The notes: a model not told the origin generated them from the letters alone. A DNA stretch of 64,000 nt from Actinomyces sp. oral taxon 448 str. F0400 (GCF_000220835.1 NZ_GL985606.1:604625-668624), one strand, 5' to 3'. Shown: positions 44,405 through 53,711, numbered from the stretch's first letter. Made by a program: numbers and translations.

Positions 44405-46282
44405 TCAGCCGCACGTCAGGAAGACCGCTCTTACCGCGGCGACCCTGGACGCCAGCGGCCCGGGCGCGATGTTCCTCGAGGAGATCGGCGGCAGCGTCGC
44501 GATGAGGAACACGAGCTCGGTGTACGCTCTGGCCGCCGCTCGCCGGTTCGCGCCCGGGTCCCGCCACGTGGCCGCGACGACGTCGTAGCCCAGGGTGGAG
44601 ACTTCCCGTTGGACGCCCCGCCATGGCCCGAGGGCGGCGGGGTCGTCGGGCCGGGCGGAGGACAGCACCGCTCCGGCCCGCCCCAGCTCGAACACGAGGT
44701 GGCGGCGATGCTCCCTCACCAGGGAGGTCAGCGGATGCCGCTCGACTCGGCCGGCCGCCCCGAGCAGCCCGACCGGTCGCCATCGGCGGTCGCGACCCGC
44801 TCCTACCGCCTCCCCGGTGCGCACAGTGGTGTCTTCCAGCCCGTCGGCGAGATCCGCCAGCACCGTGACGATCGAATCGAGAGTGAGTCGATACTGCCTG
44901 CGCACGAGCAGCACCGGCGCCCTGCGCCCCATGGACCAGGTCACGAGTACCGCCGCCCCCGCACCGATGGCGGTCTCCAGCACGCGGTCGCGCATGAGAA
45001 CCGCGATCTGCGCAGAGGAGGCCGTGGGGGTGAGCATGAGCGCGAAGACGGTGACGAAGACGACCGCGACGGCGTAGTTCCGCGTCACGATGCTCTCCAG
45101 CCCGTAGACCGCGGCGATGACCAGGCACAGACGGAGCCAGACCGGCGGCTCCAGCGCGATGATCCCCATGTAGACGAGCGTGCCCAGGGCCGTGCCCACG
45201 ACGCGGTGAGCGGCCCGGACCGTCAGGTCCGCGCGCGAGGCCCCCATGTGCAGGACGATGAGCGAGGACAGGATCGCCCAGTAGGGGTGACCCACCGGCG
45301 ACAGGAGAGCGGCCGAGGAGGCCAGGAGCACCGCCGTCGCCGCCCGTCCCGCCACCAGGCGCGGGCGGGAGCCGCGCTGGGCCGCGGTGCGCAGCAGGTA
45401 GCGAGCGCTGGGCAGCCCCATGGGCACCAGGTCGAAGTTCTTCGTGATGTCGAGGTGATCGCCGGGGAAGGACTGGTCGTGCAGGGTCGACACCAGTCGC
45501 AGGTGGGCCCTGCGCAGCCTCTCCTCCAGGTCCCGCCCCTGGGCGCTCAGCGGCACGGTGCCCGGGGTGCGGCCGGTGCGCAGGACGTGCCAGGCGTCAT
45601 CGACGTCGATCCAGGCCCGCGAGCGCGCGATGGCGCGCTGGCCGATCGCGGGGTCCCCGGCGGCAGCGGTCCCGGCGGCCTCGCCGCCGCCACCGGCGGG
45701 CTCGGGCGGGTCGCAGTAGGTGTCGACCGCCCGCTCGGCCACCTCCACGCTCTCGCGCTCGGGCGCGTGCGGGTCCAGGGCGAGCAGCAGCAGGGACGCC
45801 GTCGCCCCCAATGCCCAGGCCAGGGCGGTGATCGGGACGAGGGTCGGGATCGTCCAGCCCTGGGAGCCCATGTAGGTGCCGAAGGCTCCTGCGAAGACTG
45901 TGTTGATCGGCCCGGGCGGCCCGGCCTGGAGCGCGTGCCAGGCCCACACGACCGTCAGCGTCATCACCGTCATGACCGGGGGGATGAGGGCGGGATGCGG
46001 GGCGGTGAGGATGCCGATGCCTTGGCAGGTCAGGGTCGTGGCCCCGACGGTCAGCAGCATGCGCGCGCGACGGCGCAGCGGCGCCTCGCGCCCGGCGTTG
46101 GCCGCCATCGCCCCCAGCAGGCCCAGTGAGCCGCGCGCGGGTCCCAGGATGAGGACGGTTCCGATCAGGCCGAGGGCGACGGCGGCCACCCACCTCAGTG
46201 CCCGGCGGGCGCGCCCGGGGGCGGGCTGGAAGGTGATGAGGCTGCGGCCCAGCCTGCGCAGGCCGAGGCGCCACGTGTGCAT
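44405..46282 (-). CDS. FUSC-family membrane protein (aromatic acid exporter-like)
   Basis: A 625-residue membrane protein with two blocks of about six hydrophobic segments (residues ~28-170 and ~320-440), each followed by a soluble region. The second block shows the FUSC/ArAE pattern (PVGHPYWAILSSLIVLHMG, RAAHRVVGTALGTLVYMGII). Family members export aromatic carboxylates or other small molecules; the substrate here is unknown. It is convergent with nrdG, separated by 140 bases with no obvious gene. Confidence 0.82.
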   Translation of the reverse strand: MHTWRLGLRRLGRSLITFQPAPGRARRALRWVAAVALGLIGTVLILGPARGSLGLLGAMAANAGREAPLRRRARMLLTVGATTLTCQGIGILTAPHPALIPPVMTVMTLTVVWAWHALQAGPPGPINTVFAGAFGTYMGSQGWTIPTLVPITALAWALGATASLLLLALDPHAPERESVEVAERAVDTYCDPPEPAGGGGEAAGTAAAGDPAIGQRAIARSRAWIDVDDAWHVLRTGRTPGTVPLSAQGRDLEERLRRAHLRLVSTLHDQSFPGDHLDITKNFDLVPMGLPSARYLLRTAAQRGSRPRLVAGRAATAVLLASSAALLSPVGHPYWAILSSLIVLHMGASRADLTVRAAHRVVGTALGTLVYMGIIALEPPVWLRLCLVIAAVYGLESIVTRNYAVAVVFVTVFALMLTPTASSAQIAVLMRDRVLETAIGAGAAVLVTWSMGRRAPVLLVRRQYRLTLDSIVTVLADLADGLEDTTVRTGEAVGAGRDRRWRPVGLLGAAGRVERHPLTSLVREHRRHLVFELGRAGAVLSSARPDDPAALGPWRGVQREVSTLGYDVVAATWRDPGANRRAAARAYTELVFLIATLPPISSRNIAPGPLASRVAAVRAVFLTCG

Positions 46283-46435
46283 GCCCTCAGAATAGGGTTT
46301 CCGGCCGACTCCGCTGCGAGTGGTGCGCCTCGCTTCACGAGGCCGATGTCATCGACGTCGGTGTCGACCCGGGGAGTCGGCGTTCTCCGCCCGGGCGGGG
46401 AGGGAGGCGCGACCGTCTCGCTCCGCCTCACTCCC

Positions 46436-47077
46436 TCACTCCACCTTGTAGGCCTCCTCGAAGGTCAGCCGCGGGTTGCGCTTCTGGAAGGCGTCGGCGC
46501 TCGGCCGCCCCACGTTGATGACCAGGAGGATCTCCACGTCCTGCTCGGGGAAGAAGGCGCGCGCGAGCGCCTGGGCGTCGTCGCCGTTCATGGGCCCGGC
46601 GGCCATCCCGATGGCGCGGATGGCCATGATGAGGAAGCCGACCTGGACCAGGGCGCTCGTGCGCGCCCATCGTTCCCGCATCTGCTCGCCGCCGGATTCC
46701 AGGAGGTCCCGGTAGCGCTCGCCGCGCGGGTGGAGCCGGGGCAGGGCGTCGGCGAAGGCGCGGTCGGCGGCGCATACGAGCGTCAGCGGCGCGCCGGCCG
46801 CCTGCTCGCGGTTGCCCCGGGGCAGGCAGTCCAGCAGGCGCTCGCGGGCCGGCTCGGAGCGCACGGCGACCACCCGCAGCGGCTGGGCGTTGACCGCCGT
46901 GGGCGCCCACTGGGCCAGCTCGTAGATGGCGTGCAGGTCGGCGTCGGTCACGCTCTCGTCGGTGAAGGCGTAGGCGGTGCGGGCCCCGCCGAAGAGCAGG
47001 TCCGCGTCTCCGGGTGCGAGCACGCACTCCTCGGGAACGGGAGAGGGGACGACGGGGTGCTGGATGCGCTCGGTCAT
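46436..47077 (-). CDS. Nitroreductase-family protein (RutE/malonic semialdehyde reductase-like)
   Basis: A 213-residue FMN-dependent oxidoreductase. DADLLFGGARTAYAFTDESVTDADLHAIYELAQWAPTAVNAQPLR matches the RutE/YdfN subfamily, and GMAAGPMNGDD is the conserved FMN-site segment. RutE reduces malonic semialdehyde in pyrimidine breakdown, but no other rut genes are present, so a general NAD(P)H-dependent reductase role is equally possible. It is the single gene between the FUSC gene and the divergent TetR regulator; the latter could regulate it. Confidence 0.85.
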   Translation of the reverse strand: MTERIQHPVVPSPVPEECVLAPGDADLLFGGARTAYAFTDESVTDADLHAIYELAQWAPTAVNAQPLRVVAVRSEPARERLLDCLPRGNREQAAGAPLTLVCAADRAFADALPRLHPRGERYRDLLESGGEQMRERWARTSALVQVGFLIMAIRAIGMAAGPMNGDDAQALARAFFPEQDVEILLVINVGRPSADAFQKRNPRLTFEEAYKVE

Positions 47078-47248
47078 GCCCTGATCCTGCCACGGGCTTC
47101 GATGCCGGGCACGCCCGCCGTTCCGTCATCGCTCGCGGTTGCCGGCGGAGAACCGGCGCCGGCCCGCTCGGTTCGAGCGGGGGAATGCGGCAGCGGGGAG
47201 GCCCTATCGCCGTGATGCTCTTGCGCGCATGGTGGGCGACCCTCTACG

Positions 47249-47275
47249 CTGAACATGTTCACTAAACATGTTCAG
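47249..47275 (+). promoter_or_regulatory. 27-bp perfect inverted-repeat operator of the TetR gene
   Basis: CTGAACATGTT-N5-AACATGTTCAG is an 11-bp perfect inverted repeat placed just after a -10-like TACGCT (47245-47250). It lies immediately upstream of, and partly within, the possible start region of the TetR gene, so it is almost certainly the autoregulatory site. Confidence 0.75.
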
Positions 47276-47288
47276 TGAAAGGGTTGTC

Positions 47289-47972
47289 GTGCCGACACGG
47301 TCCGAGCTGCGTGAAGCGACTCGTCTGCGCGTGCTGGACAGCGCCCGCCGGCTCTTCGAGGCCCGAGGCTTCAACGCCACCACCGTGCGGGCCATCGCCG
47401 CCGACGCCGGCGTGAGCGCGGGCACCGTCATGACGGTGGGGGACAAGCGCACCCTGCTCGTGAAGGTCTTCGACGAGGCCATTGGGGCCGTCCACGCTTC
47501 TCGCGCCTTCCGTGCTCCGGACGGTGAGTCGGCGACCCGGGATGCGGCGGCGGTCGAACCGGTCGAGTCTGCGACGCCGGACGGATCTGCGGCCGGCCCG
47601 GTGCCGCCCGAGACGCTCGCCGCGCAGGTGACCGATCTGCTTGAGCCCTTCATCTCCCTATTCGCTGCGCATCCCGACCTGTCGCGCGCCTACGCCGCCG
47701 CTCTCATCTCCGGTGCCCACGCTTCGGAGGTCTTCGGCGGACTTCGCACTCTCCTCATCGCTGAGATCGCCTCCGTGCTCTCCCGGGCGGCGGGCGGTGA
47801 CGCCGGGAGTCGGGTCGATGCCGATGCTCTGGCGGCCAGCATCCACCTGCTCTACATCGGGGCCGTCTTCGAGTGGGCCACGGGTACCGAGCTCGACGCC
47901 GGCGCCCTCGCCTCCCGGATCCGGGAGGCGCTCCCGCCTCTCATGCCCGCGCTCCAGAAGGACCGATCATGA
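47289..47972 (+). CDS. TetR-family transcriptional regulator
   Basis: A 227-residue regulator. The helix-turn-helix is near residues 8-50: LREATRLRVLDSARRLFEARGFNATTVRAIAADAGVSAGTVMTVGDKRTLLVKVFDE. The C-terminal ligand domain is unassigned. The GTG at 47289, with AAAGGG upstream, is preferred to the ATG at 47268, which falls inside the operator. Its stop overlaps the next gene's start (ATGA), so it controls itself and the DoxX-like protein, and possibly the divergent RutE-like reductase. Confidence 0.86.
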   Translation: MPTRSELREATRLRVLDSARRLFEARGFNATTVRAIAADAGVSAGTVMTVGDKRTLLVKVFDEAIGAVHASRAFRAPDGESATRDAAAVEPVESATPDGSAAGPVPPETLAAQVTDLLEPFISLFAAHPDLSRAYAAALISGAHASEVFGGLRTLLIAEIASVLSRAAGGDAGSRVDADALAASIHLLYIGAVFEWATGTELDAGALASRIREALPPLMPALQKDRS

Positions 47973-48331
47973 TTCTGCAGCCCTGCGCGCCCTGGCTCGT
48001 CCTGACCCTCGCCGTCGTCCTACTGGGCGACGCCCTCCTCATGCTCCGCCCTCCCGCCTTCATCGTCACCTGCCTCACGGGGGTCGGCTTCCCCCGCGAA
48101 TGGTGGTGGGCCCTCATCGTCATCAAGATCCTGGCCGCCGCGGGCCTGGTGGTCGGCCTGCGGGTCCCGGGCGTCGCCGCGGCCGCCGTCATCGGCGTCG
48201 TGTGCTACTTCCTGTGCGCCGTTGCCGCTCACGTGCGCTCGAAGTTCACGGGGCTGGCCCCCGCCTGGCTGTCGTGCTTGACGTGCCTGTCCCTGGCCGT
48301 CGTCACCGGCGTCGCCTCCTTTCTGCTGTAG
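47969..48331 (+). CDS. Small four-TM membrane protein (DoxX-like)
   Basis: A 120-residue protein made almost entirely of four hydrophobic segments. The segment PREWWWALIVIKILAAAGLVVGLRVPGVAAAA resembles DoxX/YphA-like proteins. The ATG has AAGGA upstream and overlaps the TetR stop. Its 3' end overlaps the convergent LysR gene by 29 bases. Function unknown; co-regulation by TetR suggests a stress or efflux-related role. Confidence 0.75.
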   Translation: MILQPCAPWLVLTLAVVLLGDALLMLRPPAFIVTCLTGVGFPREWWWALIVIKILAAAGLVVGLRVPGVAAAAVIGVVCYFLCAVAAHVRSKFTGLAPAWLSCLTCLSLAVVTGVASFLL

Positions 48332-49262
48332 ACGCCCCGCGCTCGGGCCGGGTCCGTGCGGCCTCGTGCAGCTCGCGCGCCAGGTCGACGACGTCGAGGA
48401 CCACCCGGGCGGGGGAGAGCGGCAGGACCGCCCCCAGTGGTGCCCGCGCGTCGTCGCCGAGTCGCAGGCGCGCCAGGCCCGACTCGAGCGCCTGGGCGGC
48501 GTCGAGCGGGACGATGCTGACAGCGCGGCCCTGCGTCAGCAGGTAACGGCGCGCCCCCGAGAGCCGGTCCGCTCCGATGAGCAGCAGAGGCGACAGGCCG
48601 CGCGTGCGGCACAGGGAGACCAGCGAATCGAAGTACTCCGGGTGGTTGTCCCGCGGCCACAGCAGCAGCGGGATCGGGGCGAGCGCGCTGAGATCATCGG
48701 GGGAGGGGACACCGGACAGGACGTCGTCGCGCCCGATGAGGACGAGCTCGTCGGAGCCGAGCACGTCGGTGCGCGTCAAGCGGGTGTGCCGGGGGTGGTG
48801 GCACAGCCCCAGGTCCGCCTCCCCCTGGTCGACGAGCGTTTCGACGCCGCCGGTCTCGACCTCCTTGACCGTCACGTCCAGCTGGGACATCGACCGCTCG
48901 ATCTCCTGGAGCAGCTCGGGCAGGAGCCGGTTGGAGACACTCGGGGTGCAGGCGACGCGCACGGTTATCGTCTGCCGTCGCTGAGGAGTGCGCGCCGTGA
49001 GCTCGAGCTCGGCGACTTCCGACAGGACCCGCCTGGCCCGGGGCAGGAGTCGCAGCCCCTCCTCGGACAGGCGGGTGTTGCGGCCCGACCGGGTGACCAG
49101 CTCATGGCGCAGGGTGCGCTCCAGGGTCTGGATCTCCTTGCTCACCGTCGGCTGGGAACGGCCCAGCAGCTCGGCGGCCGCGGTGAAGCCGCCGGCGTCG
49201 GCGACCGCGGCGAGGGCCTCGAGCTGGCGGAGGGTCACATGGCTGGTGGTGCAACTCGACAT
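48303..49262 (-). CDS. LysR-family regulator of the pseudouridine/nucleoside operon
   Basis: A 319-residue protein with an N-terminal winged helix-turn-helix (VTLRQLEALAAVADAGGFTAAAELLGRSQPTVSKEIQTLERTLRHELVTRSGR, residues ~9-62) and a PBP-like effector domain. It is divergent from psuG across 96 bases that contain two palindromes, the classic LysR layout, so it probably controls the psuG-psuK operon with a nucleoside or sugar phosphate as inducer (inference). Confidence 0.88.
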   Translation of the reverse strand: MSSCTTSHVTLRQLEALAAVADAGGFTAAAELLGRSQPTVSKEIQTLERTLRHELVTRSGRNTRLSEEGLRLLPRARRVLSEVAELELTARTPQRRQTITVRVACTPSVSNRLLPELLQEIERSMSQLDVTVKEVETGGVETLVDQGEADLGLCHHPRHTRLTRTDVLGSDELVLIGRDDVLSGVPSPDDLSALAPIPLLLWPRDNHPEYFDSLVSLCRTRGLSPLLLIGADRLSGARRYLLTQGRAVSIVPLDAAQALESGLARLRLGDDARAPLGAVLPLSPARVVLDVVDLARELHEAARTRPERGASTAERRRRR

Positions 49263-49276
49263 AGTAAAAGTCTATG

Positions 49277-49310
49277 TTGGAATTCCAATCTTGATATTGT
49301 TTTCGAATAT
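49277..49310. promoter_or_regulatory. Paired palindromes in the LysR/psuG intergenic region
   Basis: TTGGAATTCCAA (49277-49288) is a perfect 12-bp palindrome; ATATT-N7-AATAT (49294-49310) is a second inverted repeat. Both lie in the AT-rich centre of the divergent spacer and are likely recognition and activation sites for the LysR protein. Confidence 0.6.
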
Positions 49311-49358
49311 AGGGCTCGCTACCGTGTTTCCAGTAGCCGACCACGAAGGAGTGCCGCC

Positions 49359-50288
49359 ATGACAGCCGCAACCACGAGCCCCATCCGCGTCAGCGCGCCG
49401 GTGCGCGCCGCGCTGGACGAGGGCCGTCCCGTCGTCGCCCTGGAGTCGACGATCTTCACCCACGGGCTGCCTCGGCCCCGCAACCTCGAGGTCGCCCTCG
49501 AAGGGGAGGAGATCGCCAGGAGTCACGGGGCCGTCCCCGCCACCATCGGCGTCTTCCGCGGCGAACCGGTCGTCGGCCTGTCGAAGGCCGAGATCGAGGA
49601 GCTCTCGGGATCCGAGGGCCTGCTCAAGGCCTCGGTCAGGGAACTCGCCTACGCCCGCGTCCACGACCTGAGCGCCGGCACCACCATCGCGGCCACGTCC
49701 TTCCTGGCCTCCCGCGTGGGCATCGACGTCTTCGCCACCGGCGGACTGGGCGGGGTCCACCACGGCGCTGCGACCACCTTCGACGAGTCCGCCGACCTCG
49801 TCGCCCTGTCGCGGACCTCCTTCATCCTGGTCTCCTCGGGCGCCAAGGCCATTCTCGACATCAGGGCGACCCTGGAGCGCTTCGAGACCCTCTCCGTGCC
49901 GGTCGTCGGCTACCGGACCACGGCGTACCCCGGCTTCTACGTGGCCGACTCCGGCTTCACCCTCAACCAGCGGGTGGACACCCCCGAGCAGGCCGCGCAG
50001 ATGCTCCGCACCCAACGCGCTCTGGGAGTCCCCGCCGGCATCAACCTGGCCAACCCCGTGCCCGTCGACGAGCAGCTCAACGCTGAGGACTTCGACGAGA
50101 TCCTTCAACGCGCATGGGCTCAAGCCGACAGCGACGGCGTCACCGGCCAGGCCATCACCCCCTACCTCCTGGACTACCTGCGCGTGGCCACCGGCGACCG
50201 CAGCCTGGACGCGAATGTCGCCCTCTACCGCAACAACATCGCGCTCGCCTCCCATGTGGCCCGCGCTCTGACCGATGGAGGCGAGTGA
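49359..50288 (+). CDS. psuG: Pseudouridine-5'-phosphate glycosidase
   Basis: A 309-residue enzyme that splits pseudouridine 5'-phosphate into uracil and ribose 5-phosphate. Conserved features are VALESTIFTHGLPRPRN near residue 26 (catalytic-region glutamate), the GGLGGVHHGA segment, and the lysine in VSSGAKAILDI near 165 that forms the covalent intermediate. The ATG at 49359 has AAGGAG eight bases upstream. It overlaps psuK (TGATG). Confidence 0.93.
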   Translation: MTAATTSPIRVSAPVRAALDEGRPVVALESTIFTHGLPRPRNLEVALEGEEIARSHGAVPATIGVFRGEPVVGLSKAEIEELSGSEGLLKASVRELAYARVHDLSAGTTIAATSFLASRVGIDVFATGGLGGVHHGAATTFDESADLVALSRTSFILVSSGAKAILDIRATLERFETLSVPVVGYRTTAYPGFYVADSGFTLNQRVDTPEQAAQMLRTQRALGVPAGINLANPVPVDEQLNAEDFDEILQRAWAQADSDGVTGQAITPYLLDYLRVATGDRSLDANVALYRNNIALASHVARALTDGGE

Positions 50289-51178
50289 TGCTCGCGGTCA
50301 TCGGCGACATTGTCCAGGACATCGTCGTGTGGCAGCGCGAGAAGGTGCGTCCCGCCACCGACACCGCCTCCGACATCTTCATCCAGCGCGGCGGCTCGGC
50401 CGCTAACGTCGCGGCGTTCGCCGGCCCCCGCACGCCGACCCGCTTCATCGGCTGCGTGGGCGACGACCTGGCCGGGCTCGTCCTGACCAGGGAGCTGGAG
50501 AGCCACGGCGTTGAGGTCAAGAATCAGGTCCGCGGCGCCGACGGCGCGACCGGAACGATCGTCCTCCAGATCGATCTCGACGGCGAGCGGAGCATGTTCC
50601 CCTCGCGCGGGGCCAGCGCCATGCTCACGACGATCGATCCGGCCTGGGTCGCCGGCGTCGACCTCCTGCACCTGACGGCCTACTCCTTCGAGACTCCGGG
50701 ACCGCGCGACGCCGTCATCGAGGCGGCCGCCCGAGTGCACGCCCACGGCGGGCGGGTGTGCCTGGACGTCTCCAGCGTCTTCACCATCGAGTCCCTGGGG
50801 GAGGAGCTCTTCTGCGACACGATGCTGGCCATCGCCCCCGATTACCTGTCGGCCAACGCCGATGAGACCGTTCGGCTCGCTCTGGCGGACGGCGAGCGGC
50901 CCGGGCCGGCGCTCGCCCGCATGCCGCAGACGATGCTGCTGGCCCGCCACGGTGCCGAGGCGACCCACGTCCTGACCGGCGACGGCCTCGTGTGCACCGT
51001 GCCCGTCGAGCCGGCCGAGGAGATCAAGGATCTCACCGGTGCGGGAGACGCCTTCAATGCCGGGTTCCTCGCGAGCCTCGTCAATGACGGGCCGGACCCC
51101 GAGCGCAACGTCCGAGCCGCGCACGCCCTGTCGAGGCGCGTCCTGGCCAGTCCCGGCGCCACCGAGCCCGACGACTGA
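50288..51178 (+). CDS. psuK: Pseudouridine kinase (PfkB family)
   Basis: A 296-residue PfkB-type kinase, with GGSAANVAAFAG near residue 36 and the catalytic DLTGAGDAFNAGF near 250. Next to psuG, the expected substrate is pseudouridine, giving pseudouridine 5'-phosphate for PsuG. It is translationally coupled to psuG by a one-base overlap (TGATG) and is followed at once by a strong hairpin. Confidence 0.88.
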   Translation: MLAVIGDIVQDIVVWQREKVRPATDTASDIFIQRGGSAANVAAFAGPRTPTRFIGCVGDDLAGLVLTRELESHGVEVKNQVRGADGATGTIVLQIDLDGERSMFPSRGASAMLTTIDPAWVAGVDLLHLTAYSFETPGPRDAVIEAAARVHAHGGRVCLDVSSVFTIESLGEELFCDTMLAIAPDYLSANADETVRLALADGERPGPALARMPQTMLLARHGAEATHVLTGDGLVCTVPVEPAEEIKDLTGAGDAFNAGFLASLVNDGPDPERNVRAAHALSRRVLASPGATEPDD

Positions 51179-51206
51179 CGGCGGCGCCGCGACCGCGGCG
51201 CCGCCG
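51179..51206 (+). terminator. Hairpin directly after psuK
   Basis: A perfect 12-bp stem CGGCGGCGCCGC with a 4-base loop begins at the base after the psuK stop. With no T-run it more likely tunes expression of the downstream MFS gene than fully ends transcription. Confidence 0.6.
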
Positions 51207-51267
51207 TCGACGGCCCGCCGCTCGTCACTAGTCCCCAACCACCCCGATACCGACAAAGGACACACGC

Positions 51268-52686
51268 ATGGTCACTTCAATGAGGAAGTCGTCCAGCACC
51301 GCTGGCCTGATTCTCGCCCTCCTCTTCGCGATCTTCGCCTTCCAACTCAACGCGTCGATGCTCTCCCCGGTGCTGGCCACCATGGAGCAGGAGCTCGGCA
51401 CCACCACCGCCCGGATCGGACTGACCCAGACCGCCTTCTTCACCGCCGCCGCGCTGTTCTCCCTCATTCTGCCGCGCTGGGGGGACCTGGTCGGCCGTCG
51501 CAAGATCATGGTCGCCATGGTCGCAGTGACCGCGGTCGGCTCGATCATCGCGGCGCTGAGCGTCAACGTCGGCATGCTCTTCGTCGCCCGCGTCGTTCAG
51601 GGCGTCTCCGGCCCCATCGTCCCCATGGCCCTCATCATGCTGCGGGCCCAGATGAACGACGATAAGAAGTACGCCCTGTGGATGGCGGTTCTCGCCTCCG
51701 TTAACGGCGGAATCGCCGGCGTCGACGCCCTGGCGGGCGGCTGGCTCGCCTCGGCCTTCGGCTTCCGCTCGGTCTTCTGGGCCATGGCCGCCGTCGCCGT
51801 CCTCGCCGTCGTCTTCGTGCTCATGGGCACCGAGGACACCCGCGGAGCCCAGAAGCTGCCCATGGACTGGCCGGGCTCGGCGGCGCTCGTCGTCTCCCTG
51901 GGCACCGTGCTCACCGCCTTCAACCAGCTCGGCAAGCTCGGTGAGGCCGACTTCGTTCTCATCGCGGTGCTGCTGGTGATCGGAGCCGTGGCGTTCGCGG
52001 CCTTCTGGCGGATCGAGTCCACCTCGTCGGCCCCGCTGGTGGCGACCCACTACCTCAAGCAGCGCCGCACCTGGGGTCTCCTGGCCACCACGACCCTGAC
52101 CATGACCGGCGTGTTCGCCATTATGAACGGCCTGATCCCCAACCTCGCCCAGTCGCAGACCTTCGCCGGCCTCGACGCCGGCACGGTCTCCTGGGTCACG
52201 CTCACCCCCTACGCTCTGGCCGGACTGGTCTTCGGGCCGGTCGCGGGTCGCCTGGCCGCCCGGTACGGCTACGTGACGGTGCTGCGCGGCGGCATGATCG
52301 TGACGGTCGGCGGGATCGTCTTCTCCCTGCTCGTCGTCTCCGTGCCGACGGCGGTCACCCTCCTGATCGTGTCGGTGTGGCTCGGCATCGCCTACGCGGG
52401 CGTCGTCAACATCATGCTCAACGGGCTGGGTGTCGTCCTCAGTCCGAAGGACAACGCCGGCTACCTGCCGGGAATGAACTCCGGCGCCTTCAACATTGGG
52501 GCCGGCCTGAGCTACGCGCTGCTGTTCGCCGTCAACACCGCGCTGGCGTCGGGCCACGGCGAGGCCGCCGGTTACCGCGGCGGGCTCGTGACCGCCATCG
52601 TCGTCGTCGCCCTGGCCCTGGCGGCATCCTTCCTCATCCCCTCCCCCGCATCGGTCAACAAGGCCGAACCCGCAGCGAAAGACTGA
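51268..52686 (+). CDS. MFS transporter, probable nucleoside/pseudouridine importer
   Basis: A 472-residue transporter with 12-14 hydrophobic segments. It has the DHA2-like signature between segments 2 and 3 (LPRWGDLVGRRKIM) and RVVQGVSGPIVPMALIM. The ATG follows AAAGGA. Position between psuK and a nucleoside hydrolase suggests uptake of pseudouridine or other nucleosides, but the DHA2 resemblance also allows export. Confidence 0.82.
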   Translation: MVTSMRKSSSTAGLILALLFAIFAFQLNASMLSPVLATMEQELGTTTARIGLTQTAFFTAAALFSLILPRWGDLVGRRKIMVAMVAVTAVGSIIAALSVNVGMLFVARVVQGVSGPIVPMALIMLRAQMNDDKKYALWMAVLASVNGGIAGVDALAGGWLASAFGFRSVFWAMAAVAVLAVVFVLMGTEDTRGAQKLPMDWPGSAALVVSLGTVLTAFNQLGKLGEADFVLIAVLLVIGAVAFAAFWRIESTSSAPLVATHYLKQRRTWGLLATTTLTMTGVFAIMNGLIPNLAQSQTFAGLDAGTVSWVTLTPYALAGLVFGPVAGRLAARYGYVTVLRGGMIVTVGGIVFSLLVVSVPTAVTLLIVSVWLGIAYAGVVNIMLNGLGVVLSPKDNAGYLPGMNSGAFNIGAGLSYALLFAVNTALASGHGEAAGYRGGLVTAIVVVALALAASFLIPSPASVNKAEPAAKD

Positions 52687-52690
52687 CATC

Positions 52691-53698
52691 ATGCTGACCA
52701 TGAGCACCAGCACCACGACCAGCACAACCGCAGCGACCGGCCGGGTCGACGCCTCCCGAGCCCGTCTGCGTCCGATCATCCTGGACTGCGACCCCGGGCA
52801 CGACGACGCCGCCGCGATCATCCTCGCCCTGGGCAACCCCGCCATCGACCTGCTCGGCGTGACCACCGTGGGAGGCAACCAGACGGTGGAGAAGATCACC
52901 CGCAACGCCCGCAGCGTCCTGCGCCTGTGCAACCGCGAGGACGTTCCCGTCCATCAGGGTGCTTCCCGGCCGCTGTTGCACGACGTCGAGGTCGCCGCGC
53001 AGATCCACGGCGAGTCCGGCCTCGACGGCGTCGAGCTGCCCGATCCCACCGTCCCGGTCGCCCCCGGCCACGCCGTGTCCTTCATCATCGACACCGTCAT
53101 GGCCGCCGCACCCGGCGAGATCACCCTCGTGGCGACCGGTCCGTTGACCAACATCGCTCTGGCGGCGCGCATCGAGCCGCGGATCGTCGGGAGGATCGCC
53201 GAGCTGGTCGTCATGGGCGGCGGTTTCCACGAAGCCAACTGGACGCCGGCGGCCGAGTTCAACATCTGGGTCGACCCGGAGGCCGCTCGCATCGTCTTCG
53301 AGGAGTCCTGGCCGATCACCATGGTGGGTCTCGACCTGACCCACCAGGCCCTGGCGACGGCGGAGGCGGAGGAGGGCATCAGGCGAATCGGGTCGGAGCT
53401 CTCGGAGGCGTTCCTCGGCCTCATGGCCTTCTTCCGCAGGGCCTACAAGGAGAATCAGGACTTCGATGACCCGCCGGTGCACGACCCGTGCACCATCGCC
53501 TACCTCATCGACCCCGCGATCGTGCGCACGCGCCGCGCCCCCGTCCGTATCGAGACGCACGGTCAGTACACGACCGGGGCCACGGTGGTGGATCTGCGCG
53601 GTCAGGCTCCCGAGAACGTGCACACCCAGGTGGCCACCGAGCTCGACCACGCCGGTTTCTGGCGGCTGATGACCGAGGCCATCGCGGCATTGAGCTGA
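52691..53698 (+). CDS. Ribonucleoside hydrolase (IUNH family)
   Basis: A 335-residue enzyme with the calcium-binding DCDPGHDDA motif near residue 33 and the second metal-site pattern VMGGGFHEANWTPAAEFNIWVDPEAA. It cleaves ribonucleosides to base and ribose (RihA/B/C type). Together with PsuG/PsuK it lets the cell take ribose and nucleobase from both C- and N-linked nucleosides. It starts four bases after the MFS stop codon, so it is co-transcribed with the MFS gene. A second ATG at 52700 is equally possible. Confidence 0.9.
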   Translation: MLTMSTSTTTSTTAATGRVDASRARLRPIILDCDPGHDDAAAIILALGNPAIDLLGVTTVGGNQTVEKITRNARSVLRLCNREDVPVHQGASRPLLHDVEVAAQIHGESGLDGVELPDPTVPVAPGHAVSFIIDTVMAAAPGEITLVATGPLTNIALAARIEPRIVGRIAELVVMGGGFHEANWTPAAEFNIWVDPEAARIVFEESWPITMVGLDLTHQALATAEAEEGIRRIGSELSEAFLGLMAFFRRAYKENQDFDDPPVHDPCTIAYLIDPAIVRTRRAPVRIETHGQYTTGATVVDLRGQAPENVHTQVATELDHAGFWRLMTEAIAALS

Positions 53699-53711
53699 GT
53701 GCTCCCAGGGG

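Noticed and set aside
43649-46129. 826-codon plus-strand open frame across nrdG and the FUSC gene
   Set aside because: It overlaps nrdG in another frame and is antisense to the FUSC gene; Arg/Gly/Asp-rich sequence without any domain.
49272-50255. 327-codon minus-strand open frame opposite psuG
   Set aside because: Antisense to a clear pseudouridine-5'-phosphate glycosidase; composition is non-protein-like.
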